Of a stretch of DNA of 64,000 nt, positions 20,803-34,597 are shown piece after piece; position 1 is the first letter of the stretch, and every line of letters begins with the position of its first letter. The notes under the pieces were generated by a model, which made no database searches, was not told where the DNA came from, and saw nothing but the letters and a program-made list of their open reading frames with translations. Both the position numbers and the translations under genes were made by a program. The DNA is from Vibrio tritonius (GTDB lineage: Bacteria; Pseudomonadota; Gammaproteobacteria; Enterobacterales; Vibrionaceae). The stretch lies in assembly GCF_001547935.1 (NCBI RefSeq), contig NZ_AP014635.1:1302001-1366000 (forward strand), in the 5' to 3' direction.

Positions 20803-21921
20803 CTAAGAGAGGCGCTTTTCAATCACACCACCACCTAAACAAACTTCGCCTTGATAAAAAACGGCTGATTGTCCTGGTGTCACTGCGACTTGCGGCTCAT
20901 TAAACATCACTTTTACTGTATTTTCGTCGATTGGTGAAACTGTACATTCAATGTCAGTCTGACGATAACGAGTTTTTACAGTGCAAGTGAGCGGTTCGGT
21001 TAACGGTTCTTTGCTAATCCAGTTCATTTGCGAAGCAATCAAACCCTCAGATTTTAGCAGAGGATGATCTCCACCTTGAACAGCGATAAGCACATTACGT
21101 TCTAAATCTTTTTCGGCAACATACCATGGTTCTTCACTTGCGTCTTTTAGACCACCAATGTGTAACCCTTTACGCTGTCCTAGAGTATGGTACATCAAAC
21201 CTTGGTGTTCACCGATCACTTTCCCTTCTGGCGTTTCAATTTTACCAGGTTGAGCGGGTAAATAACGGCCAAGGAATTCAGTAAACTTACGTTCACCAAT
21301 AAAGCAGATACCAGTAGAGTCTTTCTTCTTCGCTGTAATGAGGTCTTGCTCTTCAGCGATACGACGGACTTCAGGTTTTTCTAGTTCACCGACAGGGAAT
21401 AGGCTACGCGCTACTTGTTCATGAGACAGCGCATGTAAAAAGTAGCTCTGATCTTTATTGCCGTCCAAACCACGTAATAACTGTGGTTTTTCACCGTTTT
21501 GAGGGAATGTACGGCGTACATAGTGTCCCATAGCAATATAGTCGGCATCCAACACTTCATCAGCAAATTCTAAGAAGGCTTTGAACTTGATCTCTTTGTT
21601 GCACAGAATATCTGGGTTAGGGGTACGACCTGCTTTATATTCCGCTAGGAAATACTCAAATACGTTGTCCCAATATTCAGCAGCAAAGTTAATTGTGTGC
21701 AAATGGATACCAAGTTTGTCGCAAACAGCCTGAGCGTCAGCAAGATCCTGTGCCGCGGTGCAATAATCTTCACCGTCGTCTTCTTCCCAGTTCTTCATAA
21801 ACAGACCTTCGACTTGATAGCCTTGCTGTTGCAGAAGATAGGCAGAAACGGACGAATCTACACCACCTGACATGCCGACAATCACTTTCTTTTGACTGTT
21901 TGCGTTTAGGTTTTCTGACAT
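20803..21921 (-). CDS. mnmA: tRNA-specific 2-thiouridylase
   Basis: Thiolates U34 of the tRNAs for Lys, Glu and Gln, using sulfur relayed from IscS through the Tus proteins. 372 aa. The PP-loop GMSGGVDSS is at residues 16-24; the catalytic cysteines are C107 (DILCNKE) and C206 (GICFIGE), in the positions expected for the family. First gene of mnmA-hflD-purB. A TAGAAT -10-like box lies ~35 bp before the start (21954-21959), and a 266-bp repeat lies further upstream. Confidence 0.97.
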   Translation of the reverse strand: MSENLNANSQKKVIVGMSGGVDSSVSAYLLQQQGYQVEGLFMKNWEEDDGEDYCTAAQDLADAQAVCDKLGIHLHTINFAAEYWDNVFEYFLAEYKAGRTPNPDILCNKEIKFKAFLEFADEVLDADYIAMGHYVRRTFPQNGEKPQLLRGLDGNKDQSYFLHALSHEQVARSLFPVGELEKPEVRRIAEEQDLITAKKKDSTGICFIGERKFTEFLGRYLPAQPGKIETPEGKVIGEHQGLMYHTLGQRKGLHIGGLKDASEEPWYVAEKDLERNVLIAVQGGDHPLLKSEGLIASQMNWISKEPLTEPLTCTVKTRYRQTDIECTVSPIDENTVKVMFNEPQVAVTPGQSAVFYQGEVCLGGGVIEKRLS

Positions 21922-22042
21922 AACTTAATACCACTAAATTAACTCGGACGCCGATTCTAACAGAAAGATTTTTTTGAGGACAGTTCATTCCTTGCAGTAT
22001 TGCGCTTTTCCCGTGTGAGTGCTGCGCTTTGCACCACTTTTG

Positions 22043-22308
22043 TATACCCAAGTAACCTCAAGATGCGGTTTCAGCGAGAATGTATTCGCTCATAGGCAAG
22101 GCACTGATTTGAATACATAGTTATTCTACGTAGAAAATCAGTAACGCAGCATAGGAGCGAATACAACTCGCCCCTTGGGAGCTCATCAACAAGCCCATTT
22201 CCGCGCCCAATTACGTTGAAAGGGAATAACCATTCCTTCCGTCATTGAGCTTGACCTGTGCTCGTTGATGAAGCTCTGAAGTCTGCATCTTGAGGTCATT
22301 TGGGTATA
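22043..22308 (-). repeat. 266-bp palindromic intergenic element, copy 3
   Basis: Full-length copy in the opposite orientation to copies 1, 2, 4 and 5: it starts TATACCCAAGTAACC and ends GGTCATTTGGGTATA on the plus strand. It lies between the divergent mnmA and gsk genes, ~120 bp upstream of the mnmA start. Confidence 0.95.
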
Positions 22309-22452
22309 AATGTTTTTTCTGAATGCAGTGACGAGTCATTATGCACCACATTACAGAATTAAAAGAAAGTTATCTTAACTGTAGTGGAGTTCAAAGAGGG
22401 TATATAGAGTTATAGCGATTAATTTTCGGGTGTTACAATGATAAAATTATTG

Positions 22453-22468
22453 GTGGAAACGTTTTCTT
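22453..22468. promoter_or_regulatory. possible PurR/LacI-family operator, distal
   Basis: GTGGAAACGTTTTCTT matches 11 of 16 positions of the PurR consensus and overlaps a TATAAT box at 22468-22473. No good -35 is visible. A purR gene is in this window at 54925. Confidence 0.4.
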
Positions 22469-22754
22469 ATAATAGAAGCAAAACATTTGCATCACGAATA
22501 TGTCGTGTCACAAATTAAATATTCACTTAGTTTATTACGCTAATATCTAATCGATGGCGTTTTTGTCAGATGTGTAAATTCACTGTTTCGTTAACCACAC
22601 CTTAACCATGGCTACTTTTTAATGTATTTGTTGCATAATATTAGCCTTATCTACTGTAGGTATATGGCGGTTTTTATTAATTCAGTTTTCTGTATTACCT
22701 TCAATTGAGTATGTTTGTGTTAGTAAAATATAAAAAGTGCGATCTAATTTCGTA

Positions 22755-22770
22755 CCGAAAACGTTTGCTA
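22755..22770. promoter_or_regulatory. probable PurR operator upstream of gsk
   Basis: CCGAAAACGTTTGCTA matches 12 of 16 positions of the PurR consensus ACGCAAACGTTTGCGT, centred ~88 bp before the gsk start. With the site at 22453 it could form a repression loop. Confidence 0.55.
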
Positions 22771-22849
22771 TACTCCTTCAAGTTGTGGAACTTTTGTGTG
22801 CGATGTAGAATCGCCGCCCCTATCTCGATTGAACTTTTTGTTGGGTACT

Positions 22850-24154
22850 ATGAAATTTCCGGGACGCCGTAAGTCAAAACACTATTTTCCTGTTCATGCT
22901 CGTGATCCATTAGTGGTTCAGGCGCAAGAAACAGAAGCCCTTGTTACAACGCACATTATTGGTATTGACCAAACTTTGGTGGATATTGAAGCTAACGTTT
23001 CATCAGAATTAATTGAGCGTTACGGTCTCAGTAAAGGGCATTCTCTGGTGCTAGATGATGCTCAGGCTGAAGCACTTTATATAGAATTAAAGACGCAGAA
23101 GTTAATCACTAATGAATATGCTGGTGGTACCATTGGTAATACATTACATAACTATTCTGTTTTGGCTGATGACCGTTCTACCTTATTAGGGGTAATGAGT
23201 AGTGATATTAAAATCGGCAGTTACGGTTACCGTTATTTATGCAACACTTCTAGTCGAGTAGACCTAAACTATTTACAAGGTGTCGAAGGACCGATTGGTC
23301 GTTGTTTTGCCTTAATCACAGAAGACGGTGAACGTACGTTCGCTATTAGTGAAGGGAAAATGAATCAGCTTGAGCCTGAAAGCATTCCAGAATCAATTTT
23401 TGAAAATGCATCAGCTTTAGTACTTACTGCTTATTTAGTGCGTTGTAAAGCGGGTGACCCAATGCCAGCTGCGACAATGAAGGCGATTGAATATGCGAAA
23501 AAATATGACGTGCCAGTTGTATTAACGTTAGGTACAAAGTTCGTTATTCAAGATGATCCATTATTTTGGCAAACCTTTTTAAAAGACCACGTTTCTGTTG
23601 TGGCAATGAATGAAGATGAAGCTGCTGCATTAACGGGAGAAAAAGATCCTTTATTGGCATCTGACAAAGCCTTAGATTGGGTTGACCTTGTGTTATGTAC
23701 TGCAGGACCGATAGGGTTATTTATGGCGGGTTATACAGAAGATGAAACCAAGCGTGAGACAACCCTGCCTCTTTTACCTGGTTCAATCGCTGAATTTAAC
23801 CGTTATGAGTTTAGTCGACCAGCAAAACATGCGAGCTGCAATAACCCCCTAAAAGTTTACTCTCATATCGCTCCGTATATGGGTGGTCCATTAAAAATAA
23901 AAAATACAAATGGGGCGGGGGATGCTGCATTATCTGCATTGTTGCATGATATGGCAGCCAATAAATACCACAAAGAGATCGTTCCTAATTCTAGCAAACA
24001 TCAGTATCAATTTTTGACTTATTCTTCATTTTCTCAAGTCTGTAAATATTCTAATCGTGCGAGTTATGAAGTGTTAGCTCAACATTCACCTCGTTTGTCT
24101 AAAGGCTTACCAGAACGAGAAGATAGCTTGGAAGAATCATATTGGGAACGTTAA
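22850..24154 (+). CDS. gsk: inosine-guanosine kinase
   Basis: Salvage kinase that phosphorylates guanosine and inosine; ribokinase (PfkB) family. From the ATG at 22850 the product is 434 aa, exactly the E. coli length, starting MKFPGRRKSKHYFPV. The frame is open further upstream, but family alignment rules that out. AGGTIGNTLHNYSVLADD is the substrate-binding region and NTNGAGDAALSALLH the PfkB anion-hole and catalytic aspartate motif. A long leader (>350 nt if the TATAAT at 22468 is used) and PurR-like boxes precede it. A bidirectional terminator separates it from hns. Confidence 0.96.
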   Translation: MKFPGRRKSKHYFPVHARDPLVVQAQETEALVTTHIIGIDQTLVDIEANVSSELIERYGLSKGHSLVLDDAQAEALYIELKTQKLITNEYAGGTIGNTLHNYSVLADDRSTLLGVMSSDIKIGSYGYRYLCNTSSRVDLNYLQGVEGPIGRCFALITEDGERTFAISEGKMNQLEPESIPESIFENASALVLTAYLVRCKAGDPMPAATMKAIEYAKKYDVPVVLTLGTKFVIQDDPLFWQTFLKDHVSVVAMNEDEAAALTGEKDPLLASDKALDWVDLVLCTAGPIGLFMAGYTEDETKRETTLPLLPGSIAEFNRYEFSRPAKHASCNNPLKVYSHIAPYMGGPLKIKNTNGAGDAALSALLHDMAANKYHKEIVPNSSKHQYQFLTYSSFSQVCKYSNRASYEVLAQHSPRLSKGLPEREDSLEESYWER

Positions 24155-24225
24155 CAATAATATGAATGTCATTTATATCTATTGTATTTATTGATATGTA
24201 TTAGCATATAACGTAGTTAAGCAAT

Positions 24226-24253
24226 AAAAAAGGCTCCCTAGGGAGCCTTTTTA
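24226..24253. terminator. bidirectional terminator between gsk and hns
   Basis: AAAAAGGCTCCC / GGGAGCCTTTTT, a perfect 12-bp palindrome with A and T tracts on either side. Confidence 0.93.
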
Positions 24254-24277
24254 TTGTCCAATTTACTAAATTAGAAA

Positions 24278-24685
24278 TTAAATCTCGAATTGTTCTAGAG
24301 ATTTACCTTCATCAAGTGCTTTTTGGATTGCAGATGGAGTACGGCCTTGGCCTGTCCAAGTTTTTTCTTCGCCGTTTGCGTCTACATATTTGTATTTTGC
24401 TGGACGAGGAGCGCGTTTACCTTTTGCTTTACCTTTAGTTTCGCCAGCTAATGCAGAAATTAAAGCATTAACATCAATGCCGTCTGCAGCAATTTGTTCA
24501 GCAATTGCAGAAAGTTTTGCTTCTTGTTCTGCTAACGCTGCACGCTCCTCTTCTTCAGCTTCGCGACGTTCTGTAACAACAGTCGTTAATTTATCTAGAG
24601 CTTCTTCAAGTTGCTCAAGAGTCAAATCACGAGCGTAGGCACGTAGGCTACGAATATTCAATAGTGTTTTAGTTACTTCCGACAT
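24278..24685 (-). CDS. hns: DNA-binding protein H-NS
   Basis: Nucleoid protein that silences AT-rich and horizontally acquired DNA. 135 aa, normal size. The N-terminal coiled-coil oligomerisation region spans ~1-80 (LEQLEEALDKLTTVVTERREAEEEE), a basic linker follows (KGKAKGKRAPRP), and the C-terminal DNA-binding domain carries the AT-hook-like loop in TWTGQGRTPSAIQKAL. The start ATG at 24685 is preceded by TGGGAAACAG. The upstream region is AT-rich, in keeping with H-NS autoregulation. Confidence 0.97.
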   Translation of the reverse strand: MSEVTKTLLNIRSLRAYARDLTLEQLEEALDKLTTVVTERREAEEEERAALAEQEAKLSAIAEQIAADGIDVNALISALAGETKGKAKGKRAPRPAKYKYVDANGEEKTWTGQGRTPSAIQKALDEGKSLEQFEI

Positions 24686-25082
24686 TACTGTTTCCCATTA
24701 AATAAATTTAAATAACAAGGTAATTCTAAACCGAGCTATTTATTCTGACAACATAGAAAATCAAATTAAATTAAGATTTGCCACAAAATATAACTGCTCA
24801 GACTCAATATCAATAAAAAAGTTCAGAGAATTGTAAAATAGATCCCAAGTATTCTAGCTACAAATGTCAATTAGTGTAAATTTGTAGCTAGATTTTTAAG
24901 AAGCTCATTGCATAAGACTCGTTAATTATAGTCAATTAGGAAAAAATCGTGTGATTTTGGACAAAGTTTGGTCAAAAAATTATTAATAATAACGGGAGTT
25001 GCATTGAGAGCGTGGATAAGTACAATACGCCTACCTAAAGCGAAGTAGAACATTTAAGTCCAAAAATTATTATGGACGGTTC
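24686..25082. other. AT-rich region between hns and the lysine riboswitch
   Basis: Very AT-rich, probably containing the hns promoter (left part) and the promoter for the riboswitch-controlled transporter (right part). No open frame of note. Confidence 0.45.
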
Positions 25083-25270
25083 GAGCTTCGACGTAGAGGC
25101 GCGGTATTGAAAAGTAGTTATGGTTGGAGTGATGTCAATGAACCATAGTGAAAGGCACTATCGCCGAAGTCAGTATGTATATCAACACTGCTGGCTGGGG
25201 TTGCATTCAATAGGTGCAACACTGCCATAGTCTATTATGTTGTTAAACTATGGAGCGCTACTGTAGGGTT
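25083..25270 (+). ncRNA. lysine riboswitch (L box)
   Basis: Shows the ordered conserved blocks of the lysine aptamer: GTAGAGGCGCG (5' side of P1 with the loop-E-type motif), AAAGTAG, GTGAAAGGCA, TCGCCGAAG, GCTGGCTGGGGTTGC, GGTGCAAC, and the closing TGGAGCGCTACTGTAGGG (3' side of P1). The spacing and order agree with the E. coli lysC leader. No clear terminator with a T tract lies between it and the transporter start at 25373, so control is more likely at translation. Genes of the NhaC-type transporter downstream are known L-box targets in gammaproteobacteria. Confidence 0.9.
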
Positions 25271-25372
25271 GGGTGGAGTGTTCGCTTCCCTTTCGCTTGC
25301 TTCAACATATATTGCGTTATTGCGTAATTGTCTGCAGTAGATCTCTAGCCAACCATTTGGTTTTTGAAGATC

Positions 25373-26965
25373 ATGAATTTAATCGATTTTTCTGCCTCAG
25401 CACTGTCGCTACTGCCTCCGGTTGTTGCGTTAAGTCTGGCGATTATTACCCGCCGAGTCCTTGTGTCATTAGGTGTGGGTATTTTACTAGGTGCATTCCT
25501 TCTTGGTGATTTCCATATCGGGCAATCACTGCTTTATGTGTTCAACAAAGTAAAAGATGTGTTTATTGCTGATGGCGGTATTAATACTTGGAATATGAGT
25601 ATTGTCAGCTTCCTTCTTTTACTCGGTATGATGACCGCATTACTCACCCTTTCTGGGGGCACGCATGCATTTGCCGAGTGGGCACAGGTTCGAGTGAAAA
25701 GTAAACGCGGATCGAAATTGCTAGCGGCTTTTCTTGGTGTGTTTATCTTTGTTGATGACTATTTTAATAGTTTGGCTGTCGGCTCAATTGCTCGTCCTGT
25801 CACCGACCGCTTTAAAGTGTCTCGTGCTAAATTGGCTTATATTCTAGACTCTACTGCTGCACCCATGTGTGTTGTTATGCCTGCATCGAGCTGGGGGGCA
25901 TACATCATGACGATTGTTAGCGGTATTTTGGTCTCTCATGGCATTACTGAGTATTCGCCGCTCGGAGCTTATATTCGTTTGGTGCCGATGAACTACTATG
26001 CGATTTTTGCATTATTAATGGTATTTGTGGTGGCGTGGTTCCAAATGGACATCGGCCCAATGCGTCAACATGAGCTTAATGCCGAACAGGGTGTCGGTTT
26101 TGACAGCGATAGCTCGATGAAAGATTTGAGTGAAGAGCTGGATATCCAAGAGAGCGATCACGGTAAAGTGTCCGATCTTATTATGCCGATTGTTATGCTC
26201 ATCATTGCCACTGTTAGTGCGATGATTTACACCGGTAAAACAGCCATGCTTGCAGATGGTAAACCATTTACGGTACTTGGCGCGTTTGAAAATACCGATG
26301 TAGGCACCTCGTTAGTTTTCGGCGGCCTAATTGGTTTGGTGGTTGCGCTTTACACAGTACTTAAGCAGCGTTTAGAAACCAAAGCGATAAGCCACACTTT
26401 GTGGATTGGCGCTAAATCGATGTTTGGTGCGATAGTGATTTTGGTCTTTGCTTGGACGATTGGCTCCGTGATCAGTGACATGAAAACTGGCGCGTACATG
26501 TCATCTTTAGTGCAAGGCAATATTGATCCTCACTGGTTACCTGCGATTCTATTTGTGTTGTCTGGTTTAATGGCGTTCTCTACCGGTACGTCTTGGGGTA
26601 CTTTCGGTATCATGCTTCCGATTGCCGGTGATATGGCAGGAACCGCTGATGTCGCGCTGATGCTACCAATGCTTGCTTCTGTGCTAGCGGGTTCCGTGTT
26701 TGGTGACCATTGTTCTCCAATTTCTGATACCACGATTTTGTCATCGACAGGGGCACGTTGTCACCATATTGATCACGTAGCGACTCAGTTACCCTATGCA
26801 TTGGTTACAGCGGCTGTCTCTTTAATTGGTTATATCGTTCTTGGTCTTACCGATTCAAGTGTTATTGCCTTTTCTGCAACTGCAGTAAGCTTTGTTGTAG
26901 CATGTTTCGTTATGATTTCGATATCGCGAAGCAAAATGACCGCTCAAAGTGCTATTGCAAGATAA
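25373..26965 (+). CDS. NhaC-family transporter, predicted lysine transporter
   Basis: 530 aa from the ATG at 25373; a TTG three codons earlier is also in frame. Integral inner-membrane protein with ~11-12 hydrophobic segments and the NhaC antiporter superfamily pattern (GVFIFVDDYFNSLAVG, then STGTSWGTFGIMLPIAGDMA and GSVFGDHCSPISDTTILSSTGA). By homology alone it would be called a Na+/H+ antiporter. The lysine riboswitch directly upstream makes lysine uptake (the LysW proposal of comparative genomics) the better guess. Monocistronic with its own terminator. Confidence 0.88.
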   Translation: MNLIDFSASALSLLPPVVALSLAIITRRVLVSLGVGILLGAFLLGDFHIGQSLLYVFNKVKDVFIADGGINTWNMSIVSFLLLLGMMTALLTLSGGTHAFAEWAQVRVKSKRGSKLLAAFLGVFIFVDDYFNSLAVGSIARPVTDRFKVSRAKLAYILDSTAAPMCVVMPASSWGAYIMTIVSGILVSHGITEYSPLGAYIRLVPMNYYAIFALLMVFVVAWFQMDIGPMRQHELNAEQGVGFDSDSSMKDLSEELDIQESDHGKVSDLIMPIVMLIIATVSAMIYTGKTAMLADGKPFTVLGAFENTDVGTSLVFGGLIGLVVALYTVLKQRLETKAISHTLWIGAKSMFGAIVILVFAWTIGSVISDMKTGAYMSSLVQGNIDPHWLPAILFVLSGLMAFSTGTSWGTFGIMLPIAGDMAGTADVALMLPMLASVLAGSVFGDHCSPISDTTILSSTGARCHHIDHVATQLPYALVTAAVSLIGYIVLGLTDSSVIAFSATAVSFVVACFVMISISRSKMTAQSAIAR

Positions 26966-27000
26966 AAGACGAGATAAAATCATCTGTTGCTATGATGTTA

Positions 27001-27029
27001 AAAAATGGAGGCGAAAGCCTCCTTTTTTT
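27001..27029 (+). terminator. terminator after the NhaC-family transporter
   Basis: GGAGGC - GAAA - GCCTCC followed by seven T residues. Confidence 0.9.
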
Positions 27030-27067
27030 ATGTTGGTAAAAAATGTGCAGAAAATGACATTTTGTGC

Positions 27068-27096
27068 TTGAAAAATGGACCGACCTTAGTTAGTGT
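27068..27096 (+). promoter_or_regulatory. his operon promoter
   Basis: TTGAAA at 27068, a 17-bp spacer, and TAGTGT at 27091, placed ~30 bp before the leader peptide start. Confidence 0.5.
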
Positions 27097-27129
27097 GGTT
27101 TTAGTCCAACGAAATAGTAGATCATAAGT

Positions 27130-27174
27130 ATGCGAATTTGTGAAATGAACATTCATCATCATCATCATCCCTAA
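27130..27174 (+). CDS. hisL: his operon leader peptide
   Basis: A 14-codon frame, MRICEMNIHHHHHP, with five consecutive CAT histidine codons before a TAA stop. An internal ATG at 27145 could also start it. It is followed by paired hairpins and a terminator, the standard design of his attenuation: starved ribosomes stall on the His codons and favour the antiterminator. E. coli uses seven His codons; five is shorter but adequate. Too short for routine gene finders. Confidence 0.88.
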   Translation: MRICEMNIHHHHHP

Positions 27175-27196
27175 CCAGTCTTTCGGGAGATGAACG

Positions 27197-27291
27197 CATA
27201 CCCGGGAGGCAGGAAGCTCCCGGTGGTCAAATCAAAGTATTGCAAGATTTCAAACCCTCGGGAGCCATAAACCCCGAGGGTTTTTTATTTG
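27197..27291 (+). promoter_or_regulatory. his attenuator (pause/antiterminator hairpins and terminator)
   Basis: CCCGGGAG...CTCCCGG (~27201-27222) is one hairpin; AACCCTCGG...CCGAGGGTT followed by TTTTATTT (27253-27290) is the terminator. The first hairpin's CTCCCGG can also face the CCTCGGGAG of the terminator stem, which allows switching. hisG starts at 27341. Confidence 0.85.
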
Positions 27292-27340
27292 GCTTGACAA
27301 GAAATGTTTGAAATTCAATATATTGCAAAGGAATAATGTA

Positions 27341-28237
27341 ATGCAATCACAACGTCTTCGTATCGCAATTCAAAAGAAAGGTCGCTTAGCAAAAGAGTGC
27401 CAAGCACTACTAAAACAATGTGGCGTTCGTTTTAATATTATGGGTGAGCGTCTTGTGGTTCACTCGGTAAATATGCCAATCGACCTTCTATTGGTTCGTG
27501 ATGATGATATCCCTGGCTTGATCATGGATGGGGTCGTCGATTTAGGGTTTATCGGTGAAAATGAATTAGAAGAAGTTCGACTCGACCGCCAAGCTCTCAA
27601 TGAACCCAACGAATTTGTAACATTACGTCGTATGGATTTTGGTGGTTGTCGCCTCTCCATCGCTATCGACTCTGATGAAGTTTACAACGGTCCGCAAGAC
27701 CTTAAAGGCAAGCGTATCGCAACCAGTTATCCGCAGCTGCTTAAAGCCTACATGGACAAACAAGGGATTAACTTCAGTACTTGTATGTTGACCGGTTCGG
27801 TTGAAGTTGCACCACGCTCTGGTCTGGCCGATGCTATTGCCGACCTTGTATCAACAGGTGCAACCCTTGAAGCGAATGGACTCAAAGAAGTCGAAGTGAT
27901 TTTCGAATCGAAAGCGACATTGATTCAACGTGCTGGTGAATTTGCTCCAGATAAAGCTGAACTTATCGATAAGCTTCTGACTCGTATGCAGGGGGTGCAG
28001 CAAGCTAAAGAATCTAAATACATCATGCTGCACGCTCCTGTTGAAAAACTCCCTCAAATTACAGCCTTACTGCCTGGTGCGGAAGACCCAACTGTATTGC
28101 CTCTTTCTGCTGATAAAACTCGTGTTGCAGTACACCTTGTTAGTGCTGAGAACTTATTCTGGGAAACTATGGAAGGTCTTAAAGAACTCGGTGCCAGCTC
28201 TATTTTGGTTCTTCCTATTGAAAAAATGATGGAGTAA
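27341..28237 (+). CDS. hisG: ATP phosphoribosyltransferase
   Basis: First committed step of histidine synthesis: joins ATP and PRPP. 298 aa from the ATG at 27341, which follows AAAGGAATAATGTA; the frame extends to 27308, but alignment with E. coli HisG ([13 protein letters not shown]) supports 27341. [18 protein letters not shown] and the PRPP loop [14 protein letters not shown] are present, and the C-terminal ~85 residues are the ACT-like domain for histidine feedback, so this is the long form. First gene of hisGDCBHAF(IE). Confidence 0.97.
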   Translation: MQSQRLRIAIQKKGRLAKECQALLKQCGVRFNIMGERLVVHSVNMPIDLLLVRDDDIPGLIMDGVVDLGFIGENELEEVRLDRQALNEPNEFVTLRRMDFGGCRLSIAIDSDEVYNGPQDLKGKRIATSYPQLLKAYMDKQGINFSTCMLTGSVEVAPRSGLADAIADLVSTGATLEANGLKEVEVIFESKATLIQRAGEFAPDKAELIDKLLTRMQGVQQAKESKYIMLHAPVEKLPQITALLPGAEDPTVLPLSADKTRVAVHLVSAENLFWETMEGLKELGASSILVLPIEKMME

Positions 28238-28242
28238 CGACG

Positions 28243-30602
<2,360 letters not shown>

Positions 30603-30607
30603 GGCGA

Positions 30608-30627
30608 GGGGAGGCTAAGCCTTCTCC
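30608..30627. other. small hairpin between hisC and hisB
   Basis: GGGGAGGC - TAA - GCCTTCTCC, one bulge, in the only sizeable gap (41 bp) inside the his operon. It could tune hisB relative to upstream genes; no T tract follows. Confidence 0.4.
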
Positions 30628-30643
30628 GAAAAAGGAACTTTCT

Positions 30644-31717
30644 GTGAGTCAACAACAAAAAATTCTCTTTATAGACCGCGATGGCACTCTGATTGTTGAG
30701 CCGCCAATTGATTTTCAAGTCGACCGTCTTGATAAGCTTAAATTGGAACCGTTAGTGATTCCAAGTTTGCTCAAGTTACAAGATGCTGGTTTTCGCTTAG
30801 TAATGGTGACCAACCAAGATGGTTTAGGCACTGATAGCTATCCGCAAGAGGACTTCGATGCCCCCCACAATATGATGATGGAGATCTTCACTTCACAAGG
30901 CGTGAAATTCGATGATGTGTTGATTTGCCCGCACTTTAATGAAGATAACTGTTCATGTCGTAAACCGAAATTGGGCTTGGTGAAAGACTACTTACAAAGT
31001 GGTCGTATTGATTTTACCCAATCAGCCGTGATTGGCGATCGTGAAACAGACATGCAGCTTGCGGCCAACATGGCATTGCAAGGTTTCCAATATAATCCTG
31101 AGACACTGAACTGGCCCGAAATTGTGAAACGGTTGACCACTAAGCCACGGGTGGCGGAAGTGATTCGTAAAACCAAAGAAACCGATATTAAAGTAGCGGT
31201 GAATTTGGATGAAACCGGTGGTAACCAAATTAGTACCGGTCTTGGTTTCTTTGATCATATGCTGGACCAAATTGCCACCCACGGTGGTTTCCGTATGGTA
31301 TGTGAAGTTAAAGGCGACCTACACATTGATGATCACCACTCGGTGGAAGATACCGCTCTAGCTTTAGGTCAGGCTTTGAAAGAAGCACTTGGTGATAAAC
31401 GCGGAATTGGCCGATTTGGTTTTTCCCTGCCAATGGATGAGTGTTTAGCGCAATGTGCATTAGACCTTTCGGGGCGCCCTTATTTGAAATTCGATGCGAA
31501 GTTTAGCCGTGAACAAGTAGGCGATCTGTCGACTGAAATGGTGTACCACTTCTTCCGTTCGTTGACGGACACCCTAGCGTGCACTTTGCACCTATCGTCA
31601 ACCGGACAAAATGATCACCACATTATTGAAAGTTTGTTTAAAGCCTTTGGTCGAACATTGCGTCAGGCAATTCGTGTTGAAGGAAACGAGCTACCAAGTA
31701 GCAAAGGAGTGTTGTAA
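30644..31717 (+). CDS. hisB: bifunctional histidinol-phosphatase / imidazoleglycerol-phosphate dehydratase
   Basis: 357 aa fusion as in enterics. The N-terminal HAD phosphatase (~1-165) has the nucleophile motif [14 protein letters not shown], a zinc-binding [14 protein letters not shown] loop and [10 protein letters not shown]. The C-terminal dehydratase (~168-357) has [28 protein letters not shown] and the repeat-like [15 protein letters not shown] that bind the two Mn ions. Starts with GTG at 30644 behind AAAGGAAC. Confidence 0.97.
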   Translation: MSQQQKILFIDRDGTLIVEPPIDFQVDRLDKLKLEPLVIPSLLKLQDAGFRLVMVTNQDGLGTDSYPQEDFDAPHNMMMEIFTSQGVKFDDVLICPHFNEDNCSCRKPKLGLVKDYLQSGRIDFTQSAVIGDRETDMQLAANMALQGFQYNPETLNWPEIVKRLTTKPRVAEVIRKTKETDIKVAVNLDETGGNQISTGLGFFDHMLDQIATHGGFRMVCEVKGDLHIDDHHSVEDTALALGQALKEALGDKRGIGRFGFSLPMDECLAQCALDLSGRPYLKFDAKFSREQVGDLSTEMVYHFFRSLTDTLACTLHLSSTGQNDHHIIESLFKAFGRTLRQAIRVEGNELPSSKGVL

Positions 31718-32328
31718 TGACGCAAAACGTGGTCATCATCGATACTGGCTGTGCCAATATTTCTTCATTGAAATTTGCCATTGAGCGCTTAGGTTTCCCC
31801 GCTGTGATCTCCAAAGATCCCCAAGTGGTTTTGGCGGCCGACAAAGTGTTTCTCCCTGGCGTGGGTACGGCTACTGAAGCGATGCACAACTTGAAAGAGC
31901 GTGGGCTAGTCGAGCTGGTTAAAAAAGTGGAAAAACCCTTACTGGGTATCTGCCTTGGTATGCAGCTTTTAGGTTTGCGTTCAGAAGAAAAGCGCAGTGA
32001 TGCCAGTGAAAAAGTGGACTGTTTAGGGCTTTGCGCTGGTGAAGTTAAACAGATGGATACCGCAGGCCTACCGCTACCGCATATGGGGTGGAACAATGTG
32101 ACGGCGCAAGCTGGTCACCCACTGTTTACAGGCATTGAAGCAAGCGAGTATTTCTATTTTGTACACAGCTTTGCCATGCCAGTCGGTGACTACACTATTG
32201 CGCAATGTGACTATGGTCAGCCGTTTAGTGCCGCCATTCAAAGTGGCAATTATTACGGGGTGCAGTTTCACCCAGAGCGCTCTTCCAAAGCCGGCGCTAA
32301 GTTAATTGCTAACTTTCTTAACCTATAA
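31717..32328 (+). CDS. hisH: imidazole glycerol phosphate synthase, glutamine amidotransferase subunit
   Basis: 203 aa class I glutamine amidotransferase. The nucleophile cysteine lies in [12 protein letters not shown], with the catalytic His and Glu in [13 protein letters not shown]. It supplies ammonia through a channel to HisF. Its start (TAATG) overlaps the hisB stop. Confidence 0.97.
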   Translation: MTQNVVIIDTGCANISSLKFAIERLGFPAVISKDPQVVLAADKVFLPGVGTATEAMHNLKERGLVELVKKVEKPLLGICLGMQLLGLRSEEKRSDASEKVDCLGLCAGEVKQMDTAGLPLPHMGWNNVTAQAGHPLFTGIEASEYFYFVHSFAMPVGDYTIAQCDYGQPFSAAIQSGNYYGVQFHPERSSKAGAKLIANFLNL

Positions 32329-32341
32329 CACGGACTATTAA

Positions 32342-33875
<1,534 letters not shown>

Positions 33876-33879
<4 letters not shown>

Positions 33880-34514
33880 GTCAAGATCAAGCACAACAGG
33901 GTACGTTAATCGAGCGAATTGACTGGGAAAAAGTCGACGGACTTGTGCCTGCGATTATCCAAGATTTCACCTCAAGCCAAGTCTTGATGATGGGATACAT
34001 GAACATTGAGGCATTAGAGAAAACGCTCGAAACAGAGCAAGTGACCTTCTTCTCTCGCACTAAACAGCGCCTTTGGACCAAAGGGGAAACCTCTGGCAAT
34101 GTGCTGCAACTTAAAAACATCGCGTTAGATTGTGACCAAGATACTTTGCTGGTTAAAGTCAAACCGATCGGCCCAACGTGCCACACGGGTACAACGACTT
34201 GCTTTGATGCCGATAGCCAAGAAGAGTCACAAATGGTGTGGTTACACCAATTGGAAACCTTGTTGGGCGAACGAAAGTCAGCGTCGCCAGAAACCTCCTA
34301 TACCGCTAGCTTGTATGCACGCGGCACGAAGCGCATTTCTCAGAAAGTGGGCGAGGAAGGAGTTGAAGTGGCATTAGCGGCGACAGCGGGTGACAAAGAT
34401 GAGCTTATTTGTGAATCGGCGGATTTGATTTACCACCTTCTCGTACTGCTTAACGATCAAGAACTGTCTTTGTCGCACGTAATCGACAAACTTAAAGAGC
34501 GTCACAATAAGTAA
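33876..34514 (+). CDS. hisI: bifunctional phosphoribosyl-AMP cyclohydrolase / phosphoribosyl-ATP pyrophosphatase
   Basis: Fused HisI-HisE, 212 aa. The N-terminal cyclohydrolase has [29 protein letters not shown] and [11 protein letters not shown] (metal-binding Cys and Asp). The C-terminal pyrophosphatase is a helical MazG-like domain with [18 protein letters not shown] and [13 protein letters not shown]. Often called hisIE. Last gene of the operon, overlapping hisF by ATGA. Confidence 0.97.
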
Positions 34515-34553
34515 GCGCTCCATAGTCAGCACACAATAGTGCTTTGTTAATCG

Positions 34554-34597
34554 ATTCGCCCCGTTTGAGTTATTCCCCATTAGGGGCGAATTTGTTT
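34554..34597 (+). terminator. his operon terminator
   Basis: ATTCGCCCC pairs with GGGGCGAAT, followed by TTGTTT. Its 3' arm overlaps the end of the convergent rluE gene. Confidence 0.7.

Noticed and set aside
31638..32096. 152-aa frame antisense to hisB and hisH
   Set aside because: Shadow of strongly conserved hisH codons on the other strand; low-complexity composition.
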